Assembly (NCBI RefSeq): GCF_000422305.1 | Contig: NZ_AULN01000012.1 | Location: forward strand, 207,001 to 271,000 | Source of the DNA: Luteimonas mephitis DSM 12574 | Lineage (GTDB): Bacteria > Pseudomonadota > Gammaproteobacteria > Xanthomonadales > Xanthomonadaceae | Length of the DNA stretch: 64,000 bases | Direction: 5' to 3' | Shown here: positions 26,882-35,296 of the stretch, piece by piece | How the letters are laid out: every line of letters starts with the position of its first letter | Numbering within the stretch: the stretch's first letter is position 1 | The notes under the pieces: generated by a model | Seen by the model: the letters and a program-made list of their open reading frames with translations, nothing else | Database searches by the model: none | Told to the model about the DNA's origin: nothing | Program-made: the position numbers and the translations under genes

Positions 26882-28060
26882 ATGACCATCCAGCGAATGA
26901 GCGACCTCGACCTGTCCGGCAAGCGCGTGCTGATCCGCCAGGACCTCAACGTTCCGGTCGACGGCGGCAGGGTCACCTCCGACCAGCGCATCACCGCCTC
27001 GCTGCCCACACTGCGCGCTGCGCTCGATGCCGGTGCCGCGGTGATGGTGATGTCGCACCTCGGGCGGCCGAAGGAAGGCGCGTGGAGCGAAGCCGATTCG
27101 CTGGCGCCGGTCGCCGCGCGCCTGTCGGAGCTGCTCGGCCGCGAAGTGCCGCTGGTGCGCGACTATCTCGGCGGCGTCGACATCGCCCCCGGCCAGTTGG
27201 TGCTGCTGGAGAACTGCCGCATGAACGCCGGCGAGAAGGCCGACGACGAAGCGCTGGCGAAGCAGTACGCCGCGCTGTGCGACGTGTTCGTCATGGACGC
27301 CTTCGGCACCGCGCACCGCGCGCAGGCCTCGACCCATGGCGTGATCCGCTTCGCGAAGCAGGCCGCCGGCGGTCCGCTGCTGATGGGGGAACTCGACGCG
27401 CTGGCCAAGGCACTCGACCATCCGGCGCGGCCGCTGCTGGCGATCGTCGCCGGCTCCAAGGTCAGCACCAAGCTCGAACTGCTGTCGTCGCTGGTCGGCA
27501 AGGTCGACCAGCTGATCGTCGGCGGCGGCATCGCCAACACCTTCATCGCCGCCGAGGGCTTCGGCGTCGGCAAGTCGCTGTTCGAGGCCGACCTGGTCGA
27601 CACCGCGAAGCAGATCATGGCAGATGCGAAGGCGCGCGGCGCCGACATCCCGGTGCCGACCGACGTCGTGGTCGCGCCCGAGTTCAAGGCCGATGCGCCG
27701 GCGACGGTAAAGGCCGTCGATGCGATCGGTGCCGACGACATGGTGCTCGACATCGGCCCGGACACCGCGCAGCGCTACGCCGCACTGATCGCCAACGCCG
27801 GCACCGTGGTCTGGAACGGTCCGGTCGGCGTGTTCGAGTTCGACGCCTTCGGCAAGGGCACCGAAACGCTGGCGCGCGCGATCGCCGCTTCGAAGGCATT
27901 CTCGATCGCCGGCGGCGGCGACACCCTTGCCGCGGTCGACAAGTACGGCATCGCCGATGACGTGTCGTACATCTCCACCGGCGGCGGCGCGTTCCTCGAA
28001 TTCCTTGAAGGCAAGGTCCTGCCGGCGGTCGCGGCGCTGGAAGCGCGCGGCACGCCGTAG
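26882..28060 (+). CDS. pgk: Phosphoglycerate kinase
   Basis: A 392-residue enzyme of normal length. [11 protein letters not shown] near residue 20 is the family signature (here D-L-N-V-P), [10 protein letters not shown] follows, and the C-terminal domain has the nucleotide loop in [16 protein letters not shown] and [13 protein letters not shown]. It makes ATP from 1,3-bisphosphoglycerate. The ATG at 26882 gives [19 protein letters not shown]. Followed by pyk after 139 bp on the same strand. Confidence 0.97.
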   Translation: MTIQRMSDLDLSGKRVLIRQDLNVPVDGGRVTSDQRITASLPTLRAALDAGAAVMVMSHLGRPKEGAWSEADSLAPVAARLSELLGREVPLVRDYLGGVDIAPGQLVLLENCRMNAGEKADDEALAKQYAALCDVFVMDAFGTAHRAQASTHGVIRFAKQAAGGPLLMGELDALAKALDHPARPLLAIVAGSKVSTKLELLSSLVGKVDQLIVGGGIANTFIAAEGFGVGKSLFEADLVDTAKQIMADAKARGADIPVPTDVVVAPEFKADAPATVKAVDAIGADDMVLDIGPDTAQRYAALIANAGTVVWNGPVGVFEFDAFGKGTETLARAIAASKAFSIAGGGDTLAAVDKYGIADDVSYISTGGGAFLEFLEGKVLPAVAALEARGTP

Positions 28061-28199
28061 GACGGTCAGGGAGAAGCGGTCCTCGACTCGCGGAGCCGGC
28101 TGCCCGTCACGCGGTCGCGCATGGCCCGCGCCTGTCGGGCACTGTCCGGTCATCGGGCTGGGCTAGGATGGCGGCTTCGCCAGCCAGTGGTCACCGTAC

Positions 28200-29666
28200 A
28201 TGTCCGAGCACCGTCGCCGCACCCGCATCCTCGCCACCCTCGGCCCGGCCACCGATGCACCGGGCGTGCTCGACGCGCTGCTGCGTGCAGGGGTCGACGT
28301 GGTGCGACTGAACTTCTCGCACGGCGACCCGTCCTCGCAGCTCGCGCGTGCGCAGGCGGTGCGCGAGGCAGCTGCGCGCGCGGGCGTCGAGGTCGGCATC
28401 CTGGCCGACCTTCCCGGCCCCAAGATCCGCGTCGAGACCTTCGCCGAAGGCCGAGTGCCGCTGCGCGCGGGCGACCGCTTCGACCTGGTGGCCAGCGAGG
28501 ACGCGCCGCCCGGGGATGCGACCCAGGTCGGCGTGAGCTACCTCGCGCTGCCGCAGGACCTGCGGGCCGGCGATGTATTGCTGCTCGACGACGGCGTGGT
28601 GCAACTCAGGGTCGAACGCATCGAAGGCGAACGCATCGTCACCCGCGTGATCAACGACAGCGTGCTGTCCGATCGCAAGGGGCTCAACCGGCTCGGTGGC
28701 GGCCTGTCGCTGGGCGCGCTGACCGATCGCGACCGTGAGCTGATCGGCATCGCCGCCGACATGGATGCGGACTTCATCGCGGTGTCGTTCTGCCGCAACG
28801 CCGCCGACATGCACGACGCGCGCGCGGTCGCGCGTTCGCACGGCAGCCACGCCGCGCTGGTGTCGAAGATCGAGCGCGCCGAGGCGATCGAGAACCTGGC
28901 CGAGATCGTGGAGGCCAGCGACGTGGTCATGGTCGCCCGAGGCGACCTGGGCGTGGAGATCGGCGACGCCGAGCTGCCCGGCCTGCAGAAGAAGATCATC
29001 CGTGAATCGCTGGCGCAGAACCGGGTGGTGATCACCGCCACCCAGATGCTGCAGTCGATGGTCGACAGCCCGATTCCCACCCGCGCCGAGGTGCTGGACG
29101 TGGCCAACGCGGTGATCGACGGCACCGACGCGGTGATGCTGTCGGCCGAAACCGCGGCCGGCAATTTCCCGGTGCGCGCGGTCGAGGCGATGGCGCGGAT
29201 CTGCGTCGGCGCCGAGAAGCAGTTCGAATTCGACATCGACTTCGGCAAGGCCTCGCGCGACATGCAGCGCGCCGACCAGGCGATCGCGATGGCGGCGATG
29301 TTCCTGTCCGAACACATGGCGGTGCGCGCGATCGTGGCGATGACCGAATCGGGCGGCACCGCGCGATACCTGTCGCGGTTCCGCTCCAGCGTGCCGATCT
29401 ACGCACTGTCGCGGCATGCGGGGGCGCGGCGCCGGATGAAGTTGATGCGCGACGTGTTCCCGATCGACTTCGACAGCCGCGGCCTGGCCACCCGCGAAGC
29501 GGCGCGCGACGCGGTCCAGGCGCTGCACGACGCCGGCCTGCTCGCCGCCGGCGACCACATCATGTTCACCAGCGGCGACCACATGGAGCACCGCGGCGCG
29601 ACCAACACCCTGCGCCTGCTGAAGGTGGGGGAGGACGGCAGGGCCGAAGGACTGGGCGAGCTGTAG
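28200..29666 (+). CDS. pyk: Pyruvate kinase
   Basis: A 488-residue enzyme. TRILATLGPATDAPGVLDALL at the start, NFSHG near residue 40, LPGPKIRVE, then MVARGDLGVEIG with the Mg2+-binding Glu/Asp, and the ATQMLQSM active-site helix are all present. The C-terminal regulatory domain is complete. It makes pyruvate and ATP from phosphoenolpyruvate. Its place behind pgk and before fba suggests a shared glycolytic block, although each gene is separated by over 100 bp. Confidence 0.97.
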   Translation: MSEHRRRTRILATLGPATDAPGVLDALLRAGVDVVRLNFSHGDPSSQLARAQAVREAAARAGVEVGILADLPGPKIRVETFAEGRVPLRAGDRFDLVASEDAPPGDATQVGVSYLALPQDLRAGDVLLLDDGVVQLRVERIEGERIVTRVINDSVLSDRKGLNRLGGGLSLGALTDRDRELIGIAADMDADFIAVSFCRNAADMHDARAVARSHGSHAALVSKIERAEAIENLAEIVEASDVVMVARGDLGVEIGDAELPGLQKKIIRESLAQNRVVITATQMLQSMVDSPIPTRAEVLDVANAVIDGTDAVMLSAETAAGNFPVRAVEAMARICVGAEKQFEFDIDFGKASRDMQRADQAIAMAAMFLSEHMAVRAIVAMTESGGTARYLSRFRSSVPIYALSRHAGARRRMKLMRDVFPIDFDSRGLATREAARDAVQALHDAGLLAAGDHIMFTSGDHMEHRGATNTLRLLKVGEDGRAEGLGEL

Positions 29667-29786
29667 ACGGCATCGCGCCGCCGTCCGGTAGTCTTGCGGC
29701 AGTCGTCACAGCATCAAGCCGATACCATTGCGTGCTGGCTGCAAAACGAATGAATCTTCTCGCCTTCGAAGTCCGGGAGCTTGCTC

Positions 29787-30197
29787 ATGCATCTGACTGG
29801 CCGCTGCCAATGTGGGGCCGTAACGTACCAACTCACGGCGAATCCGAAATGGGTGGCAGTTTGTCATTGCAGGGACTGCCAACGCAGTGCGGGCGCTCCC
29901 ATGGTTGCGTGGGCCATGTTCCCGGAGTCCGGCGTCAGGATCCTGTCCGGGGCCCCGAAAACCTTCAATTCATCGGGCGCCGCCATGCGTTCGTTCTGCG
30001 CAGAGTGCGGAACGGGGCTTTTTTACCGGAACGATGAAACCCTGCCGGGCTTGATGGACGTTCAGGCCGCAACGCTTGATGACCCCAATGCGCTGCCACC
30101 GGCTGTCCAGGTTCAAACGGCTGAGCAGCAATCCTGGGTTCCGCACCTCGGCACGCTGCCTGCGTTCGAACGTTATCCTCCAGGCCCGGGCGAATGA
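29787..30197 (+). CDS. GFA-family zinc protein
   Basis: A 136-residue protein of the glutathione-dependent formaldehyde-activating (Gfa/CENP-V) fold. Cysteines CQCG near 9-11, CHCRDC near 28-33 and CAECG near 73-76 give two structural/catalytic zinc sites. GGGAG-like sequence ending at 29779 sets the ATG at 29787 rather than the TTG six bases earlier. Family members vary in function, and direct formaldehyde activity is doubtful for many. Its codon use is a little lower in G+C than that of its neighbours. Confidence 0.88.
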   Translation: MHLTGRCQCGAVTYQLTANPKWVAVCHCRDCQRSAGAPMVAWAMFPESGVRILSGAPKTFNSSGAAMRSFCAECGTGLFYRNDETLPGLMDVQAATLDDPNALPPAVQVQTAEQQSWVPHLGTLPAFERYPPGPGE

Positions 30198-30556
30198 TGG
30201 TGCCTCCGTACTCAAACCGTTCGGGAGCGAGTACCACCGGCGACGTGGTGGACAGCGTCCATCCAGCGTCCGGCTCGACCATCCAGGCCTCCGTCATCCA
30301 TGCCGGATGCCACGGTGACGGACACACTCAGCCGCCGTCGCTTGCGCGGGACCAAGGGCCGGGCGCCGGTGCGTCCGGATGTGTGGATGCCGGGTAAACG
30401 TGAAGCCCTGAGGGACGGCACGGCGAGGCGTCCCGCGTGGATTTCCGCATCCACTGTCCGGGCGGCTGGAACCGGTTGCATGCTCCTGCGCAGGCGGGCA
30501 CAGGCGTGCAACAGGCTATAATCAGCGGTCTTTCCGCCGCCTCCGAGCCTTCCGAC
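30198..30556. other. Intergenic region before fba, with a perfect -10 box
   Basis: No gene is supported in these 359 bp. TATAAT at 30517-30522, 34 bp before the fba start, is a perfect -10 element. No matching -35 is seen at 16-18 bp, so the promoter may depend on an activator. Confidence 0.6.
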
Positions 30557-31567
30557 ATGAGTATCGAACAGCTTGCCGAAACCGCCCTGGCCATGGTCGC
30601 GCCGGGCAAGGGCATCATCGCCATCGACGAATCCACCGGCACCATCGCCAAGCGCTTTGCCGGCGTTGGTGTAGAGAACACCGAAGAGAACCGCCGCGCC
30701 TACCGCGAGCTGCTGCTGACCACGCCCAACCTCAGCCAGCACATCAGCGGCGCGATCCTGTTCGACGAGACCATCCGCCAGAAGACGAAGGACGGCGTGC
30801 CGTTCGCGAAGTACATGGCCGACAACGGCATGATCCCGGGCATCAAGGTCGACAAGGGCACCCATGCGCTGGCCGGCTTCCCGGGCGAAGTGGTGACCGA
30901 GGGCCTCGACGGCCTGCGCGCGCGGCTGGAGGAGTACTACAAGCTCGGCGCCCGCTTCGCCAAGTGGCGCGCGGTGATCAACATCGGCGACGACATCCCC
31001 TCGGGCACCTGCATCGAGGCCAACAGCCACGCGCTGGCGCGCTATGCCGCGCTGTGCCAGGAGCAGGGCCTGGTGCCGATGGTGGAGCCGGAAGTGCTGA
31101 TGGAAGGCGACCATGACATCGAAACCTGCTTCGAGGTCACTGAAGTCACCCTGCGCTCGCTGTTCGATGCGCTGTACCAGCAGAACGTGGCGCTCGAGGG
31201 CACGATCCTCAAGGCGTCGATGGTCGTCCCGGGCAAGGACTGCGACGAGCAGGCCAGCGTCGACGAAGTGGCCGAAGCGACCCTGATGTGCCTGAAGTCC
31301 TCGGTGCCGGCGATCCTGCCGGGCATCGTGTTCCTGTCCGGCGGCCAGAGCGACGAAGACGCCACCGCGCACCTGGACGCGATGAACCGCCTCGGCCCGA
31401 ACCCGTGGCCGCTGTCGTTCTCGTACGGCCGCGCGATGCAGTCGGCGGCGCTGAAGCTGTGGTCGCAGGACCTGGTGAAGAACTACGCCGGCGCGCAGGA
31501 CACCGTGTTCGCCCGTGCGCGCGACAACGGCATGGCCGCGCTGGGCCAGTGGGACCGCACGGCCTGA
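30557..31567 (+). CDS. fba: Fructose-bisphosphate aldolase, class I
   Basis: A 336-residue class I aldolase. Conserved words are KGIIAIDESTGTIAKRF at the start, PGIKVDKG, FAKWRAVINIGD with the family lysine, VEPEVLMEGDHDI, and the Schiff-base lysine region EGTILKASMVVPGK. The C-terminus lacks the terminal Tyr of vertebrate enzymes. It cleaves fructose-1,6-bisphosphate. The start at 30557 gives MSIEQLAETA. A strong terminator follows. Confidence 0.96.
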   Translation: MSIEQLAETALAMVAPGKGIIAIDESTGTIAKRFAGVGVENTEENRRAYRELLLTTPNLSQHISGAILFDETIRQKTKDGVPFAKYMADNGMIPGIKVDKGTHALAGFPGEVVTEGLDGLRARLEEYYKLGARFAKWRAVINIGDDIPSGTCIEANSHALARYAALCQEQGLVPMVEPEVLMEGDHDIETCFEVTEVTLRSLFDALYQQNVALEGTILKASMVVPGKDCDEQASVDEVAEATLMCLKSSVPAILPGIVFLSGGQSDEDATAHLDAMNRLGPNPWPLSFSYGRAMQSAALKLWSQDLVKNYAGAQDTVFARARDNGMAALGQWDRTA

Positions 31568-31591
31568 TCGCCCTGGCGATCGGCAGGTCTT

Positions 31592-31624
31592 GGAAACGCC
31601 GGCGCGATGCCGGCGTTTCCTTTT
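31592..31624 (+). terminator. Rho-independent terminator of fba
   Basis: A perfect 12-bp stem GGAAACGCCGGC / GCCGGCGTTTCC with a five-base loop, followed by TTTT, 25 bp after the fba stop. Confidence 0.93.
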
Positions 31625-31752
31625 CTGGCGAGTCGGGCGGCCGGTTGCAGGGGCGCACGGTGCGTCGCCTGTTGCGCGACCGGTACGGCCGGAGATTCGC
31701 CGCTATCGGCTGGTACCGTAGGCTGTCTGCGAAGTCCGCATCGGGGTGCGCC

Positions 31753-32247
31753 ATGTCGTCGAGTTCCCTCCAGCTGCCGCCCGACGCCGTGGCCGCGCTC
31801 GCGCGCGGCCGGATGATCGAAGCGGTCAAGATCGTGCGAGCGACCACCGGGCTGGGCCTGAAGGAGGCCAAGGACGCGGTGGATGCCTACGCGGCCGCAC
31901 AGCGGTCGGGGGCGTCCCCGGGATTGCCGGGGAACGGCGCGCCCGGGAAGTTCGTGTTTCCCCAGGCAGCGGCCGACGCCATCGCGCGTGGCGAGCTTGT
32001 TGCGGCGATTGCGCTGCTGCGGGAAGCCAACCCGGCACTGGGCCTGGCCGCGGCGAAAGAAGCGGTGGACCGGATTCGCGCCGGCGGAGCGCCGCCGCCC
32101 GCGGCCGCCGCGTCACGGAAGATGCCGATGCATTCGCAGCGGGTGCCGACCGTGGTCGCCGGCGACAGCGGCAGCCACGGCTGGCTGCTGCTGGTGCTGG
32201 CCGTGGCGCTGGTCGCGCTGGGATGGTGGCTGTTCGGCAGCGCCTGA
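31753..32247 (+). CDS. Membrane-anchored protein with two L7/L12 C-terminal-like helical repeats
   Basis: A 164-residue protein. Residues about 20-47 (GRMIEAVKIVRATTGLGLKE, then AKDAVDAY) and 78-105 (GELVAAIALLREANPALGLA, then AKEAVDRI) both follow the conserved helix pair of the ribosomal protein L7/L12 C-terminal domain, which docks translational GTPases. A flexible Ala/Pro linker leads to a single C-terminal membrane helix (LLLVLAVALVALGWWLF). It is not the ribosomal stalk protein itself. A tail-anchored protein recruiting a partner to the membrane is the structural inference; function unknown. Confidence 0.78.
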   Translation: MSSSSLQLPPDAVAALARGRMIEAVKIVRATTGLGLKEAKDAVDAYAAAQRSGASPGLPGNGAPGKFVFPQAAADAIARGELVAAIALLREANPALGLAAAKEAVDRIRAGGAPPPAAAASRKMPMHSQRVPTVVAGDSGSHGWLLLVLAVALVALGWWLFGSA

Positions 32248-32307
32248 GCGCGCTCCGCGCCAGGATCCTCCGTCGCGGAGCACGCCCGTGCAGGCGCCGA
32301 CGCGGCT

Positions 32308-32823
32308 TCAGTCCCGCAGTTGTCCGCGGTATTCCCTTGCGATGCCGGCGTCGCGGCAGGCCAGCTGCACGTGCACGGGCAGTGGTGCATCCCACGCACG
32401 CAGCCGTGCGATCGCGACGGCGGCAGCCCGCGCATGCGGATAGCCGAATACACCGCAGCTGATCGCCGGGAACGCGATCGACGCCACCCCGTGCGCTGCG
32501 GCCAGTCGCAGCGCATTGGCGTAGCAGGCGGCCAGCAACGCCGGCTCGCCGGCATCGCCGCCGTGCCACACGGGCCCGACGGTGTGGATCACGAAGCGCG
32601 CCGGCAGCCGGTGCCCGCCGGTGATGCGCGCCTCGCCGGTCGGGCAGCGTACGCCGGGCCGAATCTCCGGCAACGCGCGGCATTCGGCGAGCAGGCCCGG
32701 GCCGGCGGCGCGGTGGATCGCACCGTCCACGCCGCCGCCGCCGAGCAGCGACTCGTTGGCGGCGTTGACGATCGCGTCGACCGCCAGCGCGGTGATGTCG
32801 CCTTCGACGACCTCGATCCGCAT
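32308..32823 (-). CDS. Macro-domain O-acetyl-ADP-ribose deacetylase-like protein
   Basis: A 171-residue protein that is nearly all macro domain. [30 protein letters not shown] has the ADP-ribose-binding Asp and the NAAN loop; [15 protein letters not shown] is the second phosphate loop. It matches the YmdB/MacroD group that hydrolyses O-acetyl-ADP-ribose and mono-ADP-ribose. It starts 14 bp after the cysteine synthase stop and is probably cotranscribed with it. Confidence 0.93.
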   Translation of the reverse strand: MRIEVVEGDITALAVDAIVNAANESLLGGGGVDGAIHRAAGPGLLAECRALPEIRPGVRCPTGEARITGGHRLPARFVIHTVGPVWHGGDAGEPALLAACYANALRLAAAHGVASIAFPAISCGVFGYPHARAAAVAIARLRAWDAPLPVHVQLACRDAGIAREYRGQLRD

Positions 32824-32837
32824 CCGTGCGCCGCGGC

Positions 32838-33794
32838 TCAGTCCAGCGACGCCAGCCAGGCGTCGTCGGACCCTTCTTCCACGCCCTCGAGCAGGAACGT
32901 CGACAGGTAGCGTTCGCCGGTGTCGGGCAGCATCGCCAGGATCACGTCGCCGTCGTCCGCCGATTTCGCAACTTCCAGCGCCGCTGCCACGGTGGCGCCC
33001 GCGGAGATGCCGACGAAGATGCCTTCCTCGCGCGCAAGCCGCAGCGAGGTGTCGCGGGCGCTCGCGTCGTCGACCGTCACGATGCGCGACGCGGCCTTGC
33101 GGTCGAGCACCGCGGGCACGAAATCGGGGGTCCAGCCCTGGATCTTGTGCGGCGACCAGTCCTTGCCGGCCAGCAGCGAGGCCACGGCCGGCTCGGCGGC
33201 GGTGACCGTCACTTCCGGGCGCGCCACGCGCAGCACGTCGGCGACGCCGGTCAGCGTGCCGCCGGTGCCCCAGCCGCTGACGAAGTGGTCGAGGCGCCGG
33301 CCGGCGAAGTCGCGCAGGATTTCGGCCGCCGTGGTCTGGCGGTGGTAGGCGGGGTTGGCGGGGTTCTCGAACTGGCGGGCGAGGAACCAGCCGTGCTTCG
33401 CGGCCAGTTCCTCGGCGCGGCGCACCATGCCGGTGCCGCGTTCGGCGGCCGCGGTCAGGATCACCTTCGCGCCGTACGCGCGCATCAGCTTGCGGCGCTC
33501 GATCGAGAAGGTCTCGGTCATGATCGCGACGAACCTGTATCCGCGCGCCGCGCAGACCATCGCCAGCGCCACGCCGGTATTGCCGGAGGTCGCCTCGATT
33601 ACCGTGTCGCCGGGCTTGAGCAGGCCGCGGGCCTCGGCGTCGAGGATGATGGCGAGCGCGAGCCGGTCCTTGACCGAGCCACCGGGGTTGAACGATTCGA
33701 CCTTGGCGTACAAGGAAACACTGGCGGGCGCGATGCGGTTCAGGCGCACCACCGGGGTACGGCCGATGGTGTCGAGGATGCTGTCGTGGATCAT
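32838..33794 (-). CDS. cysK: Cysteine synthase (O-acetylserine sulfhydrylase)
   Basis: A 318-residue PLP enzyme. The Schiff-base lysine is in [11 protein letters not shown] near residue 42; the substrate loop is [10 protein letters not shown] near 70, and the phosphate-binding loop GTGGTLTG near 175. It makes cysteine from O-acetylserine and sulfide, so it is another sulfide consumer in the window. Whether it is CysK or CysM type cannot be fully settled, although the asparagine loop favours CysK. Upstream is a 356-bp spacer shared with the divergent RND operon. Confidence 0.92.
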   Translation of the reverse strand: MIHDSILDTIGRTPVVRLNRIAPASVSLYAKVESFNPGGSVKDRLALAIILDAEARGLLKPGDTVIEATSGNTGVALAMVCAARGYRFVAIMTETFSIERRKLMRAYGAKVILTAAAERGTGMVRRAEELAAKHGWFLARQFENPANPAYHRQTTAAEILRDFAGRRLDHFVSGWGTGGTLTGVADVLRVARPEVTVTAAEPAVASLLAGKDWSPHKIQGWTPDFVPAVLDRKAASRIVTVDDASARDTSLRLAREEGIFVGISAGATVAAALEVAKSADDGDVILAMLPDTGERYLSTFLLEGVEEGSDDAWLASLD

Positions 33795-34150
33795 GGCCAG
33801 ACCTGCCTTGGGGGGGAAGGGCCGACACTACGCCCGCCGACGGCCTCGCGCACGCCTGCAAATGGCACGCCGGCAATCGGCTGGTGGAACGATGGCGCGG
33901 CCGCTATGGGCAAGGCCGGGGCCGGCGCTGCCGTTCCGGGCGTGGCGGGCCACGGCGCAGGCGTCCCGTCTTCCAGCCTGCCGGCGAGTCGAAACAACCG
34001 TCCGGCGGCTGCGGGGCAGTTCGCGTAACGCACGAGCGGGCAGGAGGTTGACGACGAAGCGGCTTTTCCAGACGGGGCTGATGGCATACGTTGGCGCCGC
34101 GTCGAACCGATAAACTCGACCGGTTTCCCTTCGTCGCTTCCTGCAGATAG
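33795..34150. other. Divergent intergenic region, cysK and RND operon
   Basis: This 356-bp spacer shows no supported gene, long palindrome or convincing promoter. No regulator gene for the pump lies next to it. Confidence 0.5.
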
Positions 34151-35293
34151 ATGTCCGACTCCCGCACCATCATCGCCCCGCATCGCCTCGCCTTCATCGC
34201 CCTGCTGGGCCTCGGCATTGCCGCGTGCGGCGCGCGCGAGGAAGCCAGGGGACACGACAGCGCCCCGGTCGAGCTGGTGACCACCGCCACGGTGGGCATG
34301 CAGCCCTGGAACGACCACATCCGCGCGCTGGGCACGGTGAAGGCACGCGAGTCGGTGGATGTCACCGCGAAGGTCAGCGAGACGGTGCAGCAGGTCCATT
34401 TCGACAGTGGCGACGAAGTCGCCGCGGGCGCACCGCTGGTGACCCTGAGCGGCCAGCAGCAACATGCCGCGTTGGCGGCGGCGCAGGCGGCGGCCACCGA
34501 GGCCGAGCGGCTGTACAAGCGCCAGCAGGAACTGGCCGCGCAGCAGCTGATCGCGCACGCCACGCTCGATACCCAGCGCGCCACCCGCGATGCGGCGCGC
34601 GCGCAGGTCGAACAGATCCGGGCCAACCTGCACGACCGGGTGATCCGCGCGCCGTTCGCCGGCCGGCTCGGCATCCGCCGGGTCAGTCCCGGTGCGCTGG
34701 TCACGCCGGGCACGGTGATCGCGTCGCTCGACGACATCGCCCGCGTGTACGTCGATTTCCCGATACCGGAAGTGCAGATGGAGAAGGTGGCGGCGGGCCA
34801 GCGCCTGCGCGGCACGGCGGGCGCCTTCCCCGGGCGCGTGTTCGACGGCGTGGTGTCGGTGGTCGACGTGCGCCTGGACGCGGCCACGCGCGCGGCCATG
34901 GTGCGCGGCGATTTCGCCAACCCGGATCGCGCGCTGCGCCCCGGCATGCTGCTGCAGGTCGAGCTGGAGCGGCCCGAGCGGCAGGCGCTGCTGGTGCCGG
35001 AGATCGCGATCGTGCAGGTCGGCCGCGACTCGTTCGTCTACCGCGTGCGCGGCGACAACACCGTCGAGCAGGCCCCGGTGAAGGTCGGCGCGCGCGCCGG
35101 CGGACGCGCCGAAATCCTCGAAGGACTGGCGCCGGGCGAGCGCATCGTGGTCGACGGCACCGGCAAGCTGCGCGCGGGCATCGCGATCCGCGAGGCCGCG
35201 GCCCCCGCGCCCGGCTCCGCGCCGGCAGGCCAGGCAACGGTGCCCGCTGCGTCGCCTGCGCCGCGCAAGGCCGCGCCTGCCGCGGGGGACTGA
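34151..35293 (+). CDS. RND efflux periplasmic adaptor
   Basis: A 380-residue AcrA/MexA-type adaptor. The signal peptide ends in a lipobox (IAAC near residue 26). VHFDSGDEVAAGAPLVTL and RAPFAGRLGIRRVSPGALV are the two halves of the lipoyl domain, with the helical hairpin between. The last 40 residues are an Ala/Pro-rich tail. It pairs with the permease three bases downstream. It would couple the inner-membrane pump to an outer-membrane channel encoded elsewhere. Confidence 0.94.
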   Translation: MSDSRTIIAPHRLAFIALLGLGIAACGAREEARGHDSAPVELVTTATVGMQPWNDHIRALGTVKARESVDVTAKVSETVQQVHFDSGDEVAAGAPLVTLSGQQQHAALAAAQAAATEAERLYKRQQELAAQQLIAHATLDTQRATRDAARAQVEQIRANLHDRVIRAPFAGRLGIRRVSPGALVTPGTVIASLDDIARVYVDFPIPEVQMEKVAAGQRLRGTAGAFPGRVFDGVVSVVDVRLDAATRAAMVRGDFANPDRALRPGMLLQVELERPERQALLVPEIAIVQVGRDSFVYRVRGDNTVEQAPVKVGARAGGRAEILEGLAPGERIVVDGTGKLRAGIAIREAAAPAPGSAPAGQATVPAASPAPRKAAPAAGD

Positions 35294-35296
35294 GCC

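Noticed and set aside
32308-33876. A single 522-codon frame covering cysK antiphase and the macro domain
   Set aside because: The N-terminal two thirds are out-of-frame cysK; only the last 171 codons are real and start at ATG 32823.
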